In this document: piece by piece, positions 8,061 to 17,303 of the stretch | Position numbering within the stretch: the first letter of the stretch is position 1 | Layout of the letters: the number at the start of each line of letters is the position of its first letter | Assembly (NCBI RefSeq): GCF_000007205.1 | Contig: NC_005043.1 | Coordinates: forward strand, 310,001 to 374,000 | DNA: 64,000 nucleotides | Direction of reading: 5' to 3' | From: Chlamydia pneumoniae TW-183 | GTDB taxonomy: Bacteria; Chlamydiota; Chlamydiia; Chlamydiales; Chlamydiaceae | Position numbers and translations under genes: made by a program | Notes under the pieces: model-generated | Seen by the model: the letters and a program-made list of their open reading frames with translations, nothing else | What the model was told of the DNA's origin: nothing | The model's database searches: none

Positions 8061-9536
8061 CTAATTAAAAAAGAGAAAGTTTATACCTCCGGCTATCAGA
8101 AAAAAGATTATCATTGACATAATATCATTTAGGGCTGTGACAATGGGCCCGGAGGCTAAAGCCGGGTCTACTCCTAGCTTAGCAAAGAAAAATGGGGATA
8201 AAACCCCTAGAGTCGTAGCTGTGAGAGAAGCTCCCAGAACCCCAGTAGCCACCGTAACGCCTAGTTGAATACCTCCTCCGGAGAAGATATTTAAGCCTAG
8301 AAAGCCCATTAAATAGACAACAAGACCACATAGAATCCCTAAAACGACTCCTGTAAGCAGCCCGATACTCATTTCTTTAAAAATGGTCTCTCGACGCCGT
8401 CCGAAAGAAAGCGTCCCTGTAGCCATACTCCGCACTAAAATAGTGCTACATTGAACACCTACATTTCCTGACATTCCGTTAATCAAAGGAATAAAGAAGA
8501 TAATCAGAGCTAAAAGGGCGGGGGAAATTTTTTGGAAATATGCCATGACGGAGGCGCTAATCAAACCTGCAAATAGAGTCACCAAAAGCCAGGGAGCTCT
8601 TAGTAAAAATCTTTGCACAACATGACAGGTCTGATAACCCACATCTTCCGTAGTACCTGCCATCCTAGCTATAGTCTCATCAGCGATGTCCTCGATAGCT
8701 TCAACAACATCTTCATAAGTAATAGCCCCAATCAAGAAATTTTCCTCATCAACAACCGGAAGAGCGGCAATTTTATACCTCTCTACAAGATCGACGACCT
8801 CTTCACGGGTAGCATCAGGAAGCACCTTATGTTCAATCTGATTCATAATTTGCTTTAAAGACATCTCGGGAGGGTTAATGATCAAACTTCTATCGGTAAC
8901 GACACCTTGCAACTCGCCTTTAAAATCCAAAACAAAGACCAAACGAGTTAAATCAATCCCAGGATTACTTCGAATACAAGCAGAAACGTCTTTCACCGTT
9001 GTTTCCATCAAAAAGGCAAAAAACTCATTGGTCATCAGCCTTCCTGCAGTATTTCTTCCGTGTTTCTGCAAATCACGAATTTTTAGTGCTTTTTTAGAAT
9101 CTATAAGCTCAAGAATTCTCCGATACCTACGATCGGGGATATCATCTAAAACCCATACCGCTTCATCTGGAGGCATCTGTTCAATTAAAGCGCAGACCTC
9201 AGAATCCGACAACCTACGAAAAATCGCCCACCGCGAAGCAGAATCTGTATTGATGATAAACGCAACTTTAGCGGTAATACAAGAGAGGTTCTTATATAAA
9301 ATAGCACGCGATTCCGAGGGAAGACAGGAAACAGCATAAGCAAGGTCTATCGGGTTATACTCAATCACAATTTTAGAAAGATCATGAGAATGTATATCTG
9401 TAGAAAGACAAGTAAATGCTTTTTCTAACTTAAAACTCAGCTCGTCATCTAGATGACTCGTCCTGGAATCCATCAAGTTCCCAGAACTAAAAGCTGTATC
9501 TAGTTTCTCTTCATTTCGGTTTTGTTCCCCAACCAT
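8061..9536 (-). CDS. mgtE: Magnesium channel/transporter MgtE
   Basis: Inner-membrane Mg2+ channel gated by cytosolic Mg2+. The 491-aa product shows the MgtE order: an N-terminal helical domain with LIEQMPPDEAVWVLDDIPDRR, a CBS pair (about residues 170-300, including IAALPVVDEENFLIGAITYEDVVE), a connecting helix, and five C-terminal membrane helices. These carry the signatures PLINGMSGNVGVQCSTILVR and the pore segment ending TALNDIMSMIIFF. The listed ATG at 9536 overlaps the upstream TPR-like gene by 37 bases. A start at Met22 (9473) would remove the overlap and leave the family domains intact, so the exact start is uncertain. Confidence 0.93.
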   Translation of the reverse strand: MVGEQNRNEEKLDTAFSSGNLMDSRTSHLDDELSFKLEKAFTCLSTDIHSHDLSKIVIEYNPIDLAYAVSCLPSESRAILYKNLSCITAKVAFIINTDSASRWAIFRRLSDSEVCALIEQMPPDEAVWVLDDIPDRRYRRILELIDSKKALKIRDLQKHGRNTAGRLMTNEFFAFLMETTVKDVSACIRSNPGIDLTRLVFVLDFKGELQGVVTDRSLIINPPEMSLKQIMNQIEHKVLPDATREEVVDLVERYKIAALPVVDEENFLIGAITYEDVVEAIEDIADETIARMAGTTEDVGYQTCHVVQRFLLRAPWLLVTLFAGLISASVMAYFQKISPALLALIIFFIPLINGMSGNVGVQCSTILVRSMATGTLSFGRRRETIFKEMSIGLLTGVVLGILCGLVVYLMGFLGLNIFSGGGIQLGVTVATGVLGASLTATTLGVLSPFFFAKLGVDPALASGPIVTALNDIMSMIIFFLIAGGINFLFFN

Positions 9537-11635
9537 AATCTTCCCTTTTGATTCTCTACAACTTCACGAAATGCATGGATTTCCCTGAGGTTAGCTAAAT
9601 AAGGATCGTTTAACCACTTGGCTTCTGTAATACGAACGCCATACTGCGCAGAGCGAATGACCATTCCCCACGCCTTGTTCACATCTTTGATCACTGCATA
9701 AAACTTTCCCAAAGTATAATACGCCTCTGGACACCCCAAAGAAGTTGCCTTCTCTAAATATGTTCTAGCAAGCTTACCTAAACACACATTCTTATTTTTC
9801 CAAAATAGGAATAAGTATACTTTTCCTAACAGTAGTAAGAAATTCTCATCTTCAAGATAAACTTCAACTAGAGGTTCTAAAATCTCCCGTGCTTCTTCAG
9901 CCGGGTCTGTATCTTGTAGTAATCTTCCTTTCCCCAACAAAACCGCAGCAAGAATCAATTTAACCCTAGAGGAGGATAAAGTAAGATCTACCTTAGTTAA
10001 AAGTGTGTATGCCTCATCATAATGAAACAAACTTTGTTGCAGTTCGGCAAGCAAATAATGAGATTGTCCCCAAAGTTCTAGGATTTCCAGTCGACCACTT
10101 AAATCCCACGCTCTCTGATAATGTAACAGTGACTCTGATAAGAAAATTTCTTTATAAGCTTCATCGATTGTGGCTTCTGCCAAGCATTTTAATGCTAATC
10201 CTCGATCACTCCAAAATAAAAAAGCCTCTGGACGCAAAGAACATAACCTACTTGCTACATCTACAGCTTTTCGTAGCAATCTAGCACTTTTTTTCTTGAT
10301 CCCCCAAGAAAAATATGCATCAAATAATTTTTGCCACATTCCTGTCGCATCCAAATCCCATTCTAAACAAGACTGAAAACAAGAAATAGCAGAAGCAAAA
10401 TGCGAGTCCTCATTGAAATAAAGTGCGGAGCAAAGCTGCACAACACCAAGAGCATGGACTAACGCACTATTGCCAGGAAACGTCCTCATAGCAGAAATCA
10501 GCCTGTGCCGACTATCTTTAAATAAATTTGGTTCTTCTAAGTATAACCCTAAAATAGCAATCCCTGTAGCTAGTAAACCTGAAAGCGCAATGGGATCATT
10601 CGTCTTTTTTTGTAAAGAAGCCAGTTTTTCTAAACCAACTTCAATATACTTCATATTACTATTCAACCATCCCGAACGAATGAGGAGCTCACCCCAAACC
10701 ATCCATAGCCCTGAAAGATTAGGAAACGCCTGAACGGTTTGGTAAAGGATGTTCATAGCCTGATCAAAATGCTCTTTTTTATAAGTCAGATCGAATAACT
10801 TCACAGAAGCAAGAGCATAGCTATAACGATAATTTTGATAGGCAAGGGTGTCACCATCCCTGCTGAAACTCAGAAAAATGGCTTTAGAAAAATGCTCCAT
10901 CCCTCTTTCTATGAGCAAAGACTTTCCCTGTCTAGTTCCTAAAACTACCAGGCCCTTAGCATAGTCAGCATGGATATGAGCATTATTAGGTGATAAATCT
11001 AGAGCTAAGGCCAGACATTTCATGCCGCAGGCCAAATCACTCAATTCTAAGTGCTTGTGGTATAATTCTATAAAACTACGGCCCACAGCCTGATACACAG
11101 AAGCACTTGCTACTAAAGAAACCTCTTCTTGCTTAGCTCCTATACGGAAGTGCTCCCATCCTAAACGATTCTTCAGTTGAGGATGCATTTTCAAAAGCTG
11201 TTCTATTAAACGGAAATTATCTACAACTTCAGAGAGAAATTTCATCTCTCCCGTCTGAGAATAAAGTTCAAAATTGATACAGGTTCTTGCAGAGCACAAG
11301 GAAAGCCTATCAGAAGCACTAATTCCTAATTTTTCAAAAAGAAAATCTATATAGGTCAAAACATCAATGAAAATCGACATACTTTTATGTTTTAAACCAT
11401 AAGAGACCCCATAGAAAATCACTCTCTTTACAACTTTAGGGTGATTGTGAGTCATCATTAATAGAGACCGAGACAAAGCTAAGTAGCCCTCGCTCGGTTC
11501 GTCTTGTTGTGCCAATAATTCAATTTCAGAGAAAAGGAAATCAACCACATCTTCTGGACAACTGAACTCATCCTGCAAGCCCAACATATTTAAGGCTCTT
11601 TTAGAGGAAATAAAAGGTAATGGTGATCTAATCAT
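9500..11635 (-). CDS. Large TPR-like helical repeat protein
   Basis: Predicted 711-aa soluble protein built mostly of tetratricopeptide-like helix pairs. Recurring patterns such as ALALDLSPNNAHIHADYAKGL, ALGVVQLCSALYF..SCFQSCLEWDLD and CPEAYYTLGKFYAVI place A, G, Y and P at TPR-like spacing. No signal peptide, membrane segment or catalytic domain is visible. It lies immediately upstream of mgtE and overlaps its longest start, so the two are probably cotranscribed. I recall the same TPR gene next to mgtE in C. trachomatis (CT195/CT194). TPR proteins usually scaffold or chaperone; the partner here is unknown. Confidence 0.7.
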   Translation of the reverse strand: MIRSPLPFISSKRALNMLGLQDEFSCPEDVVDFLFSEIELLAQQDEPSEGYLALSRSLLMMTHNHPKVVKRVIFYGVSYGLKHKSMSIFIDVLTYIDFLFEKLGISASDRLSLCSARTCINFELYSQTGEMKFLSEVVDNFRLIEQLLKMHPQLKNRLGWEHFRIGAKQEEVSLVASASVYQAVGRSFIELYHKHLELSDLACGMKCLALALDLSPNNAHIHADYAKGLVVLGTRQGKSLLIERGMEHFSKAIFLSFSRDGDTLAYQNYRYSYALASVKLFDLTYKKEHFDQAMNILYQTVQAFPNLSGLWMVWGELLIRSGWLNSNMKYIEVGLEKLASLQKKTNDPIALSGLLATGIAILGLYLEEPNLFKDSRHRLISAMRTFPGNSALVHALGVVQLCSALYFNEDSHFASAISCFQSCLEWDLDATGMWQKLFDAYFSWGIKKKSARLLRKAVDVASRLCSLRPEAFLFWSDRGLALKCLAEATIDEAYKEIFLSESLLHYQRAWDLSGRLEILELWGQSHYLLAELQQSLFHYDEAYTLLTKVDLTLSSSRVKLILAAVLLGKGRLLQDTDPAEEAREILEPLVEVYLEDENFLLLLGKVYLFLFWKNKNVCLGKLARTYLEKATSLGCPEAYYTLGKFYAVIKDVNKAWGMVIRSAQYGVRITEAKWLNDPYLANLREIHAFREVVENQKGRLWLGNKTEMKRN

Positions 11636-11981
11636 ACACCTTCTTTAATTATCATAGCTAAATCACCTTGAAATTCATATTAGAAGGTGTTCTTACCCAC
11701 TAATAAAAACTAGTTTTTGAAAAGAATTCTAAAAACCTTCTTTTAATCTTTTCAAAAACAAGAACATCTATTTCTTATTGACAAAGCACTTCATCATTTC
11801 ATAGCTTCAAAACTGAGATCAGTCTATCCTATTTCATTTTTCAATTAAAAATATTTTCTATCTCTATAGTGACAGTTATCCCCTTTAGAAAAGGCTGCCC
11901 ATCGTCTTTAAAACAAAGAGCCTGTCACTATAAATCTTGTTTAAAACTCGCAAAAGACTCTAGGTTAAATTCTTTTGATAC
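11636..11981. other. Intergenic region with a widely spaced inverted repeat (346 bases)
   Basis: Between two minus-strand genes. It is AT-rich with no supported ORF. The only clear structure is the inverted repeat listed at 11865-11932. The promoter of the TPR-like gene should lie in 11640-11760, but I cannot single out hexamers there. Confidence 0.35.
11865..11932. repeat. 11-base perfect inverted repeat, 46-base spacer
   Basis: TATAGTGACAG (11865-11875) is repeated as its exact reverse complement CTGTCACTATA (11922-11932). The long spacer and the lack of a following T-run do not fit a simple intrinsic terminator. It could form the base of a branched RNA structure downstream of the bilobed membrane-protein gene, or be a remnant of terminal repeats. 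Confidence 0.5.
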
Positions 11982-13130
11982 TTAAACAATAAAATTTTTA
12001 GCACTGTCATTCCCCGAATCAGGGATCACACTTATATGTGGATATCTACCACTAGTGTCGAGCCCTCGTCTCTCAGGGAGCTGGATTGAGGGATGGGCTC
12101 CAGAAACAATTTCTCCTTTATCAAAAAGGAAGACAGATTGTGGCTGGCAACACAACATCAAATAAAAAGCATGCTGTCCTAAACCTTTACGCCCCCCACC
12201 TCCTTCAAATCGGAATAAGGAATGAGCCTCATTGGCTAAAGATACAGATCGCGCAAGTATCACGTTATCATTCCAATCTCTTTCTACACTCCCCATCAAT
12301 ACACGGCCTGCAAGAGGGTCCAACAAACTATAAAAAGCTCCTATCATACATGCAGAAGCATAAAAAGGAGCTTTCAAAAAAGCAGCAAGAGACCGCCCCA
12401 TCTCTCGAGCAACATCTTTATAAATAAATCTATCGTCTTCGGGAAGATGTTTACAGAAAAAATGCTCGTAAATCATTCGGAAAATGATATAAAATGGAAC
12501 CACTAAAAAGCGTATCAAATTGTAAATCATTCTAAGCAAAGCTACAAAAGGCATCGCACACGGAATTCCAAAACAAGGGAATGCGCGAAATAATAATGGT
12601 GGACATTGATAAACCGCAGCTATTCCAGAACCGTCAGCACTCAGCGTCGATATATCTAGATAAGAGCAAGCACTCACGTGCTTTTCATCGAATTTTTCCA
12701 AAGTATGGCTGGAGGATATAGGAACCCAACACCGTCTGCTAAAAGGTGGAATACACACCCCTGAAATTACATCTACTTTCTTCCCCAGACGATGCAGAAT
12801 GTACATGCCTCCAGTAAGCAAAATTGTTGGGATAAGAATTGCTGCAGTAACCAAAGGCCAGGAAGTAATTACAAGTGTACCTTGTATGCTCGCTAACATT
12901 ATACTGAATAGAATCAACACACCCACGACAGCAAGAGCGATCACCGTGAGCCTCACAAAAAGGTTCGCATCATATTTATTCACTTTACAAACAGAAACGG
13001 ACAGGGTATCAGATCTATGCTTTCGCAATGCTGAACGAAAATAGCTTTGCCATCCTTGTTTGGGGAAAGATGCCTTAGGACTAATTGGTCTTAAACTTTC
13101 GTTTGTAGATGTAAGATTAAAACAAGACAT
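11982..13130 (-). CDS. Chlamydia-specific membrane protein with bilobed hydrophobic domain
   Basis: Function unknown; 382 aa. A positively charged N-terminus precedes a strongly hydrophobic pair of helices at about residues 55-115. A cysteine-containing region and a second hydrophobic stretch (about 185-225, including FVALLRMIYNLIRFLVVPFYIIFRMIY) follow. The soluble tail has the segment RFEGGGGRKGLGQHAFYLMLCCQPQSV. The closely spaced helix pair is the shape of inclusion membrane proteins. It may correspond to C. trachomatis CT196, recalled as the neighbour of the TPR gene; this is from memory. ATG start at 13130; 95 bases separate it from the divergent symporter gene. Confidence 0.6.
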   Translation of the reverse strand: MSCFNLTSTNESLRPISPKASFPKQGWQSYFRSALRKHRSDTLSVSVCKVNKYDANLFVRLTVIALAVVGVLILFSIMLASIQGTLVITSWPLVTAAILIPTILLTGGMYILHRLGKKVDVISGVCIPPFSRRCWVPISSSHTLEKFDEKHVSACSYLDISTLSADGSGIAAVYQCPPLLFRAFPCFGIPCAMPFVALLRMIYNLIRFLVVPFYIIFRMIYEHFFCKHLPEDDRFIYKDVAREMGRSLAAFLKAPFYASACMIGAFYSLLDPLAGRVLMGSVERDWNDNVILARSVSLANEAHSLFRFEGGGGRKGLGQHAFYLMLCCQPQSVFLFDKGEIVSGAHPSIQLPERRGLDTSGRYPHISVIPDSGNDSAKNFIV

Positions 13131-13225
13131 AATTACATTATAAAATTTTGCTCGGCATTCAAACCCAAAGAAAAGAAATTCACGAATTGTTATACTTATT
13201 TACCAATTAAAATTTTAATCGACTT

Positions 13226-14413
13226 ATGAAAAAACAACGCTCTCATTATACAAAAAATAATCTTTTATTACTTCTTTCTATATTGGTTGGCCTAGGTTTA
13301 GGAAGTGTGCAATCCCCATGGATTGTTTATTCTGCCGAATGCATAGCAAATACTTTTCTAAAATTCTTACGTTTACTTAGCATTCCTTTGGTATTCTGCG
13401 CTCTCGGCTCCACCATTACTTCTATACAAAATTTCAATACTATGGTGACTCTAGGAAAAAGAATTTTATATTATACCCTGCTGACAACAGTTATCGCTGC
13501 TTCCATTGGACTTCTGCTGTTCTTTTTACTCCGTCCCCAAATGATAACTCAAGATGCCCTAGCCACAACTACAAAGTGTAATCCCCTAGGATACTTGGAT
13601 GTCCTTAGCGACACCCTCCCAGAAAATATCTTTAAGCCATTCCTCCAAGGAAATGTCATTTCAGCCGCTTGCCTAGCAGTCCTGCTAGGAACCGCGTCCC
13701 TATTTCTTCAAGAAAAAGAAAAACATTTCGTAAATCAATTTTTTAATTCATTTTTTTCTATCTTTCTCAACCTGGCTAGAGGCGGTCTAAAACTTCTCCC
13801 AATAGCAATGCTCGGGTTCTCTGTCATCTTGTTCAAAGAATTGAAAGATCAAAGCAACCTTACAATGTTTGCCAAGTATCTGCTTTGCGTTATAGGAGCG
13901 AACCTCGCCCAAGGTTTTATTGTTCTCCCCATACTACTTAAAATAAACAAAGTCTCTCCTTTAAAAGTCGCAAAAGCAATGTCTCCTGCACTAGTGACAG
14001 CTTTTTTCTCAAAATCATCGGCAGCAACATTACCCCTCACCATGGAACTTGCTGAAGATGATTTAAAAATAAATAAGAATCTTTCTCGATTTAGCTTCCC
14101 GCTATGCTCTGTCATTAACATGAACGGGTGCGCTGCTTTTATTCTAATTACTGTTTTGTTTGTTGCGACTTCCAATGGTATGATCATTTCGCCTCTAATG
14201 TCTTTAGGATGGATTTTTATTGCGACTCTCGCAGCTATAGGAAATGCGGGCGTACCCATGGGATGCTACTTTCTTACTCTTTCTCTTCTCACATCTATGA
14301 ATGTTCCTTTATCTATATTAGGTCTCATCTTACCTTTTTATACTGTAATAGATATGATAGAAACTTCTCTTAATGTTTGGTCTGATTGCTGCGTAGTCAG
14401 TTTAGCAAACTAA
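13226..14413 (+). CDS. gltT: DAACS-family Na+/H+:glutamate or dicarboxylate symporter
   Basis: Inner-membrane secondary transporter (395 aa) of the GltT/GltP/DctA family, importing glutamate, aspartate or C4-dicarboxylates with Na+ or H+. The re-entrant loop appears as SKSSAATLPLTME, the counterpart of the serine-rich loop. The helix-7 motif appears as CSVINMNGCAAF where NMDGTA is usual. Asp to Asn and Thr to Cys at this cation/substrate motif may alter ion or substrate preference. The following NSS transporter gene starts 42 bases downstream, so the two symporters probably form one unit. Confidence 0.88.
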   Translation: MKKQRSHYTKNNLLLLLSILVGLGLGSVQSPWIVYSAECIANTFLKFLRLLSIPLVFCALGSTITSIQNFNTMVTLGKRILYYTLLTTVIAASIGLLLFFLLRPQMITQDALATTTKCNPLGYLDVLSDTLPENIFKPFLQGNVISAACLAVLLGTASLFLQEKEKHFVNQFFNSFFSIFLNLARGGLKLLPIAMLGFSVILFKELKDQSNLTMFAKYLLCVIGANLAQGFIVLPILLKINKVSPLKVAKAMSPALVTAFFSKSSAATLPLTMELAEDDLKINKNLSRFSFPLCSVINMNGCAAFILITVLFVATSNGMIISPLMSLGWIFIATLAAIGNAGVPMGCYFLTLSLLTSMNVPLSILGLILPFYTVIDMIETSLNVWSDCCVVSLAN

Positions 14414-14455
14414 CAACTCTCAAAAAAACTCTCACTATAAAGGAGTGCTTTAACC

Positions 14456-15940
14456 ATGAATAAAAAACACGCCAGTTTTTCATCTCGACTAGGATTTATA
14501 TTCTCTATGATAGGGATTGCCGTTGGGGCAGGAAACATCTGGCGCTTCCCGAGAGTTGCTGCTCAGAACGGAGGTGGTGCATTCCTAATTCTCTGGCTAT
14601 GTTTTTTATTTTTATGGTCCATACCCTTAATTATTATAGAACTCTCTATTGGGAAACTAACCAAGAAAGCTCCTATAGGGGCTTTAATTAAAACTGCAGG
14701 GAAAAAATTTGCTTGGGCTGGGGGCTTCATTACCCTTGTTACCACTTGTATACTCGCCTACTACTCTACAATTGTAGGTTGGGGATTAAGCTACTTTTAT
14801 TATGCAGTTTCAGGAAAAATTCACCTGGGAAATGACTTTGCAAAATTATGGACATCCCACTATCAGAGTTCTATCCCTCTCTGGGCACACCTCACCTCAT
14901 TAGGATTAGCCTATCTTGTCATTCGTAAAGGCATTGTCCATGGGATTGAAAAATGTAATAAAATCCTGATCCCCGCATTCTTTCTATGTACCATCGCTCT
15001 ACTTTTACGAGCAGTGACTCTTCCAGGAGCCGTTCAAGGAATCAAACAACTCTTTAGTTGTGATAAAAGTTGCTTTTCAAACTACAAAGTATGGATAGAA
15101 GCTCTTACGCAAAATGCTTGGGATACGGGAGCCGGATGGGGCCTACTGCTTGTGTATGCGGGCTTTGCCTCAAAAAAAACGGGAGTAGTGAGCAATGGAG
15201 CTCTAACAGCTATATGTAATAACCTTGTTTCCTTAATCATGGGGATCATTATCTTTTCCACATGTGCTTCTTTAGACATTTTAGGAACCACGCAGCTACA
15301 AGATGGAGCAGGAGCTTCAAGCATAGGGATTACCTTTATCTACCTACCAGAGTTATTTACCCGTTTGCCTGGAGGAATTTATCTAACCACCCTGTTTAGC
15401 TCTATTTTCTTCCTAGCATTTTCTATGGCAGCGCTTTCTTCCATGATTTCCATGCTTTTCCTTCTCTCACAGACTCTTGCAGAATTTGGAATCAAGCCCT
15501 ACATTTCTGAAACCCTGGCAACAATCATTGCCTTTGTCCTAGGGATCCCTTCTGCACTTAGTCTCACATTTTTCTCTAACCAAGATACCGTTTGGGGAGT
15601 TGCACTTATTGTAAATGGCTTGATCTTTATTTACGCAGCTTTAGTCTATGGCTTCCCTAAACTAAAGAAAGAAGTCATTAACGCTGCTCCTGGAGATCTC
15701 CGACTCAACAAAGCCTTTGATTATATAATCAAATATTTACTCCCAATTGAGGGAATTCTTCTTTTAGGATGGTATTTCTATGAAGGACTCTTCCCTGAAA
15801 ATGGTCAGTGGTGGAATCCTATTTCTCTCTATAGTCTGGGCAGTTTAGTCCTGCAGTGGTCTTTAGGACTCATAATCTTATGGAAGTTCAATAAACAACT
15901 TTATTTAAGATTTTCCCGTTACAATCACGAAATTCTATAA
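14456..15940 (+). CDS. NSS/SNF-family Na+-dependent amino-acid transporter
   Basis: Inner-membrane sodium:neurotransmitter-symporter-family protein (494 aa, about 11-12 helices, LeuT fold). The N-terminus carries the family signature RLGFIFSMIGIAVGAGNIWRFPR, which forms the substrate and Na+ sites around the unwound helix 1. The helix-6 region has NAWDTGAGWGLLLVYAGFASK. Bacterial members take up hydrophobic or aromatic amino acids; the specific substrate is not readable. A clear Shine-Dalgarno AAAGGAG precedes the ATG. It follows the glutamate-type symporter and is followed by a strong palindrome and then incB. The same order (gltT, SNF transporter, incB, incC) is recalled for C. trachomatis CT230-CT233. 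Confidence 0.9.
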   Translation: MNKKHASFSSRLGFIFSMIGIAVGAGNIWRFPRVAAQNGGGAFLILWLCFLFLWSIPLIIIELSIGKLTKKAPIGALIKTAGKKFAWAGGFITLVTTCILAYYSTIVGWGLSYFYYAVSGKIHLGNDFAKLWTSHYQSSIPLWAHLTSLGLAYLVIRKGIVHGIEKCNKILIPAFFLCTIALLLRAVTLPGAVQGIKQLFSCDKSCFSNYKVWIEALTQNAWDTGAGWGLLLVYAGFASKKTGVVSNGALTAICNNLVSLIMGIIIFSTCASLDILGTTQLQDGAGASSIGITFIYLPELFTRLPGGIYLTTLFSSIFFLAFSMAALSSMISMLFLLSQTLAEFGIKPYISETLATIIAFVLGIPSALSLTFFSNQDTVWGVALIVNGLIFIYAALVYGFPKLKKEVINAAPGDLRLNKAFDYIIKYLLPIEGILLLGWYFYEGLFPENGQWWNPISLYSLGSLVLQWSLGLIILWKFNKQLYLRFSRYNHEIL

Positions 15941-15952
15941 ATCCAATCGATA

Positions 15953-15980
15953 ATTCTACTCTGAATATTCAGGGTAGAAT
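15953..15980 (+). terminator. 28-base near-perfect palindrome after the NSS transporter
   Basis: ATTCTACTCTGAATATTCAGGGTAGAAT can form a hairpin of twelve or more pairs with a single T-G pair, starting 13 bases after the stop codon. There is no T-run after it, so it is either a weak terminator, a transcript-stabilising hairpin or a dyad operator near the incB promoter. Confidence 0.45.
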
Positions 15981-16014
15981 CACAGCATTTTGGAAAGAAA
16001 AAAATATTTAAAGA

Positions 16015-16044
16015 TTGAAAATAACGTTTTTCCTGGCCTAGTAT
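16015..16044 (+). promoter_or_regulatory. Candidate promoter of incB-incC
   Basis: TTGAAA (16015-16020), 18-base spacer, TAGTAT (16039-16044), giving initiation near 16051 and a leader of about 30 bases before the incB ATG at 16081. It sits in the short gap after the palindrome, so incBC can be transcribed independently of the transporters. Confidence 0.48.
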
Positions 16045-16080
16045 GTTTGGCATTAATCTATTTTTAGATAGGAAAAACAT

Positions 16081-16611
16081 ATGTCAGCACCTATACCAAC
16101 CCCACAAGAATTGTCAGACCAAATCACCTGCTTAAATGTCCAATACCAACAGGTATCCGAACTAGCAAGAGAAAACAAAGGAGATATTGAAGGCTTAAAA
16201 ACACTGACTGCGGCTCTAACCGCTGATGCTGGCATACAGCCTTCAGCTGATGAAATCTACTCATTGCAAACAGCCGCAGCCCTAATCTTATCTGCTTCCG
16301 AAAAACCTGGAAGCGGTCCCTCTGGAAGTACTGAAGGATCTGTTACTGTTCAATCTCCATGCAAATTCAAAAAAGTACTAGCAGTCGTATTAACGATAAT
16401 TGCTTTAATTGCAATTGCTGTACTTATAGCTTGTATTATTGCTGCTTGCGGAGGTTTCCCTCTACTTCTATCAGCTCTTAACCTATATACCATAGGTGCT
16501 TGCGTATCACTACCAATTATAGCTTCAACCTCGGTTGCGCTTATTTGCTTGTGCACATTTGTAGCAAACTCTCTAATTAAACCCGTAATTACTGTCCGTA
16601 CAACAAGATAA
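16081..16611 (+). CDS. incB: Inclusion membrane protein IncB
   Basis: Predicted T3SS-secreted protein inserted in the inclusion membrane, facing the host cytosol. The 176-aa product has a polar N-terminal half of about 95 residues, partly coiled-coil-like, rich in Q, S and A. The diagnostic bilobed hydrophobic domain lies at about residues 97-165, two long hydrophobic helices separated by a short turn. Only a short basic tail follows. No signal peptide is present, as expected for Inc secretion. Identity rests on the hydropathy shape, the downstream incC and the upstream SNF transporter, matching recalled gene order in other Chlamydia. Host partners cannot be read from sequence. Confidence 0.85.
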   Translation: MSAPIPTPQELSDQITCLNVQYQQVSELARENKGDIEGLKTLTAALTADAGIQPSADEIYSLQTAAALILSASEKPGSGPSGSTEGSVTVQSPCKFKKVLAVVLTIIALIAIAVLIACIIAACGGFPLLLSALNLYTIGACVSLPIIASTSVALICLCTFVANSLIKPVITVRTTR

Positions 16612-16641
16612 TAAGTAAAAAACACAAAAAATAGTGATTTT

Positions 16642-17253
16642 ATGACCTCACCGATCCCCTTTCAGTCTAGTGGCGATGCCTCTTTCCTTGCCGAGCAGCC
16701 ACAGCAACTCCCGTCTACTTCTGAATCTCAGCTAGTAACTCAATTGCTAACCATGATGAAGCATACTCAAGCATTATCCGAAACGGTTCTTCAACAACAA
16801 CGCGATCGATTACCAACCGCATCTATTATCCTTCAAGTAGGAGGAGCTCCTACAGGAGGAGCGGGTGCGCCTTTTCAACCAGGACCGGCAGATGATCATC
16901 ATCATCCCATACCGCCGCCTGTTGTACCAGCTCAAATAGAAACAGAAATCACCACTATAAGATCCGAGTTACAGCTCATGCGATCTACTCTACAACAAAG
17001 CACAAAAGGAGCTCGTACAGGAGTTCTAGTGGTTACTGCAATCTTAATGACGATCTCCTTATTGGCTATTATTATCATAATACTAGCTGTGCTTGGATTT
17101 ACGGGCGTCTTGCCTCAAGTAGCTTTATTGATGCAGGGTGAAACAAATCTGATTTGGGCTATGGTGAGCGGTTCTATTATTTGCTTTATTGCGCTAATTG
17201 GAACTCTAGGATTAATTTTAACAAATAAGAACACGCCTCTACCGGCTTCTTAA
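16642..17253 (+). CDS. incC: Inclusion membrane protein IncC
   Basis: Second gene of the incBC unit, 30 bases after incB. The 203-aa product has a long polar, Pro/Gln-rich N-terminal region with a short acidic-His stretch (DDHHHPIPPP). A predicted helical segment (TEITTIRSELQLMRSTLQQS) follows, then a bilobed hydrophobic domain at about residues 127-195 and a very short tail. The architecture is that of a T3SS-secreted inclusion membrane protein. The Shine-Dalgarno is poor, suggesting coupling to incB translation. Confidence 0.85.
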   Translation: MTSPIPFQSSGDASFLAEQPQQLPSTSESQLVTQLLTMMKHTQALSETVLQQQRDRLPTASIILQVGGAPTGGAGAPFQPGPADDHHHPIPPPVVPAQIETEITTIRSELQLMRSTLQQSTKGARTGVLVVTAILMTISLLAIIIIILAVLGFTGVLPQVALLMQGETNLIWAMVSGSIICFIALIGTLGLILTNKNTPLPAS

Positions 17254-17303
17254 AAAAATAAATTGAATTAGAATAAGTAATAGTAATTTTCTTCATACCT
17301 CCC

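Noticed and set aside
8878..9339. 153-codon plus-strand ORF opposite mgtE
   Set aside because: mgtE is certain from its CBS and membrane motifs; the antisense frame has no recognisable pattern.
12086..12427. 113-codon plus-strand ORF opposite the 382-aa membrane protein
   Set aside because: Antisense shadow; low-complexity Lys/Gln product and no ribosome-binding site.
13849..14259. 136-codon minus-strand ORF opposite the GltT-like symporter
   Set aside because: Shadow of a conserved membrane-protein coding strand; no independent support.
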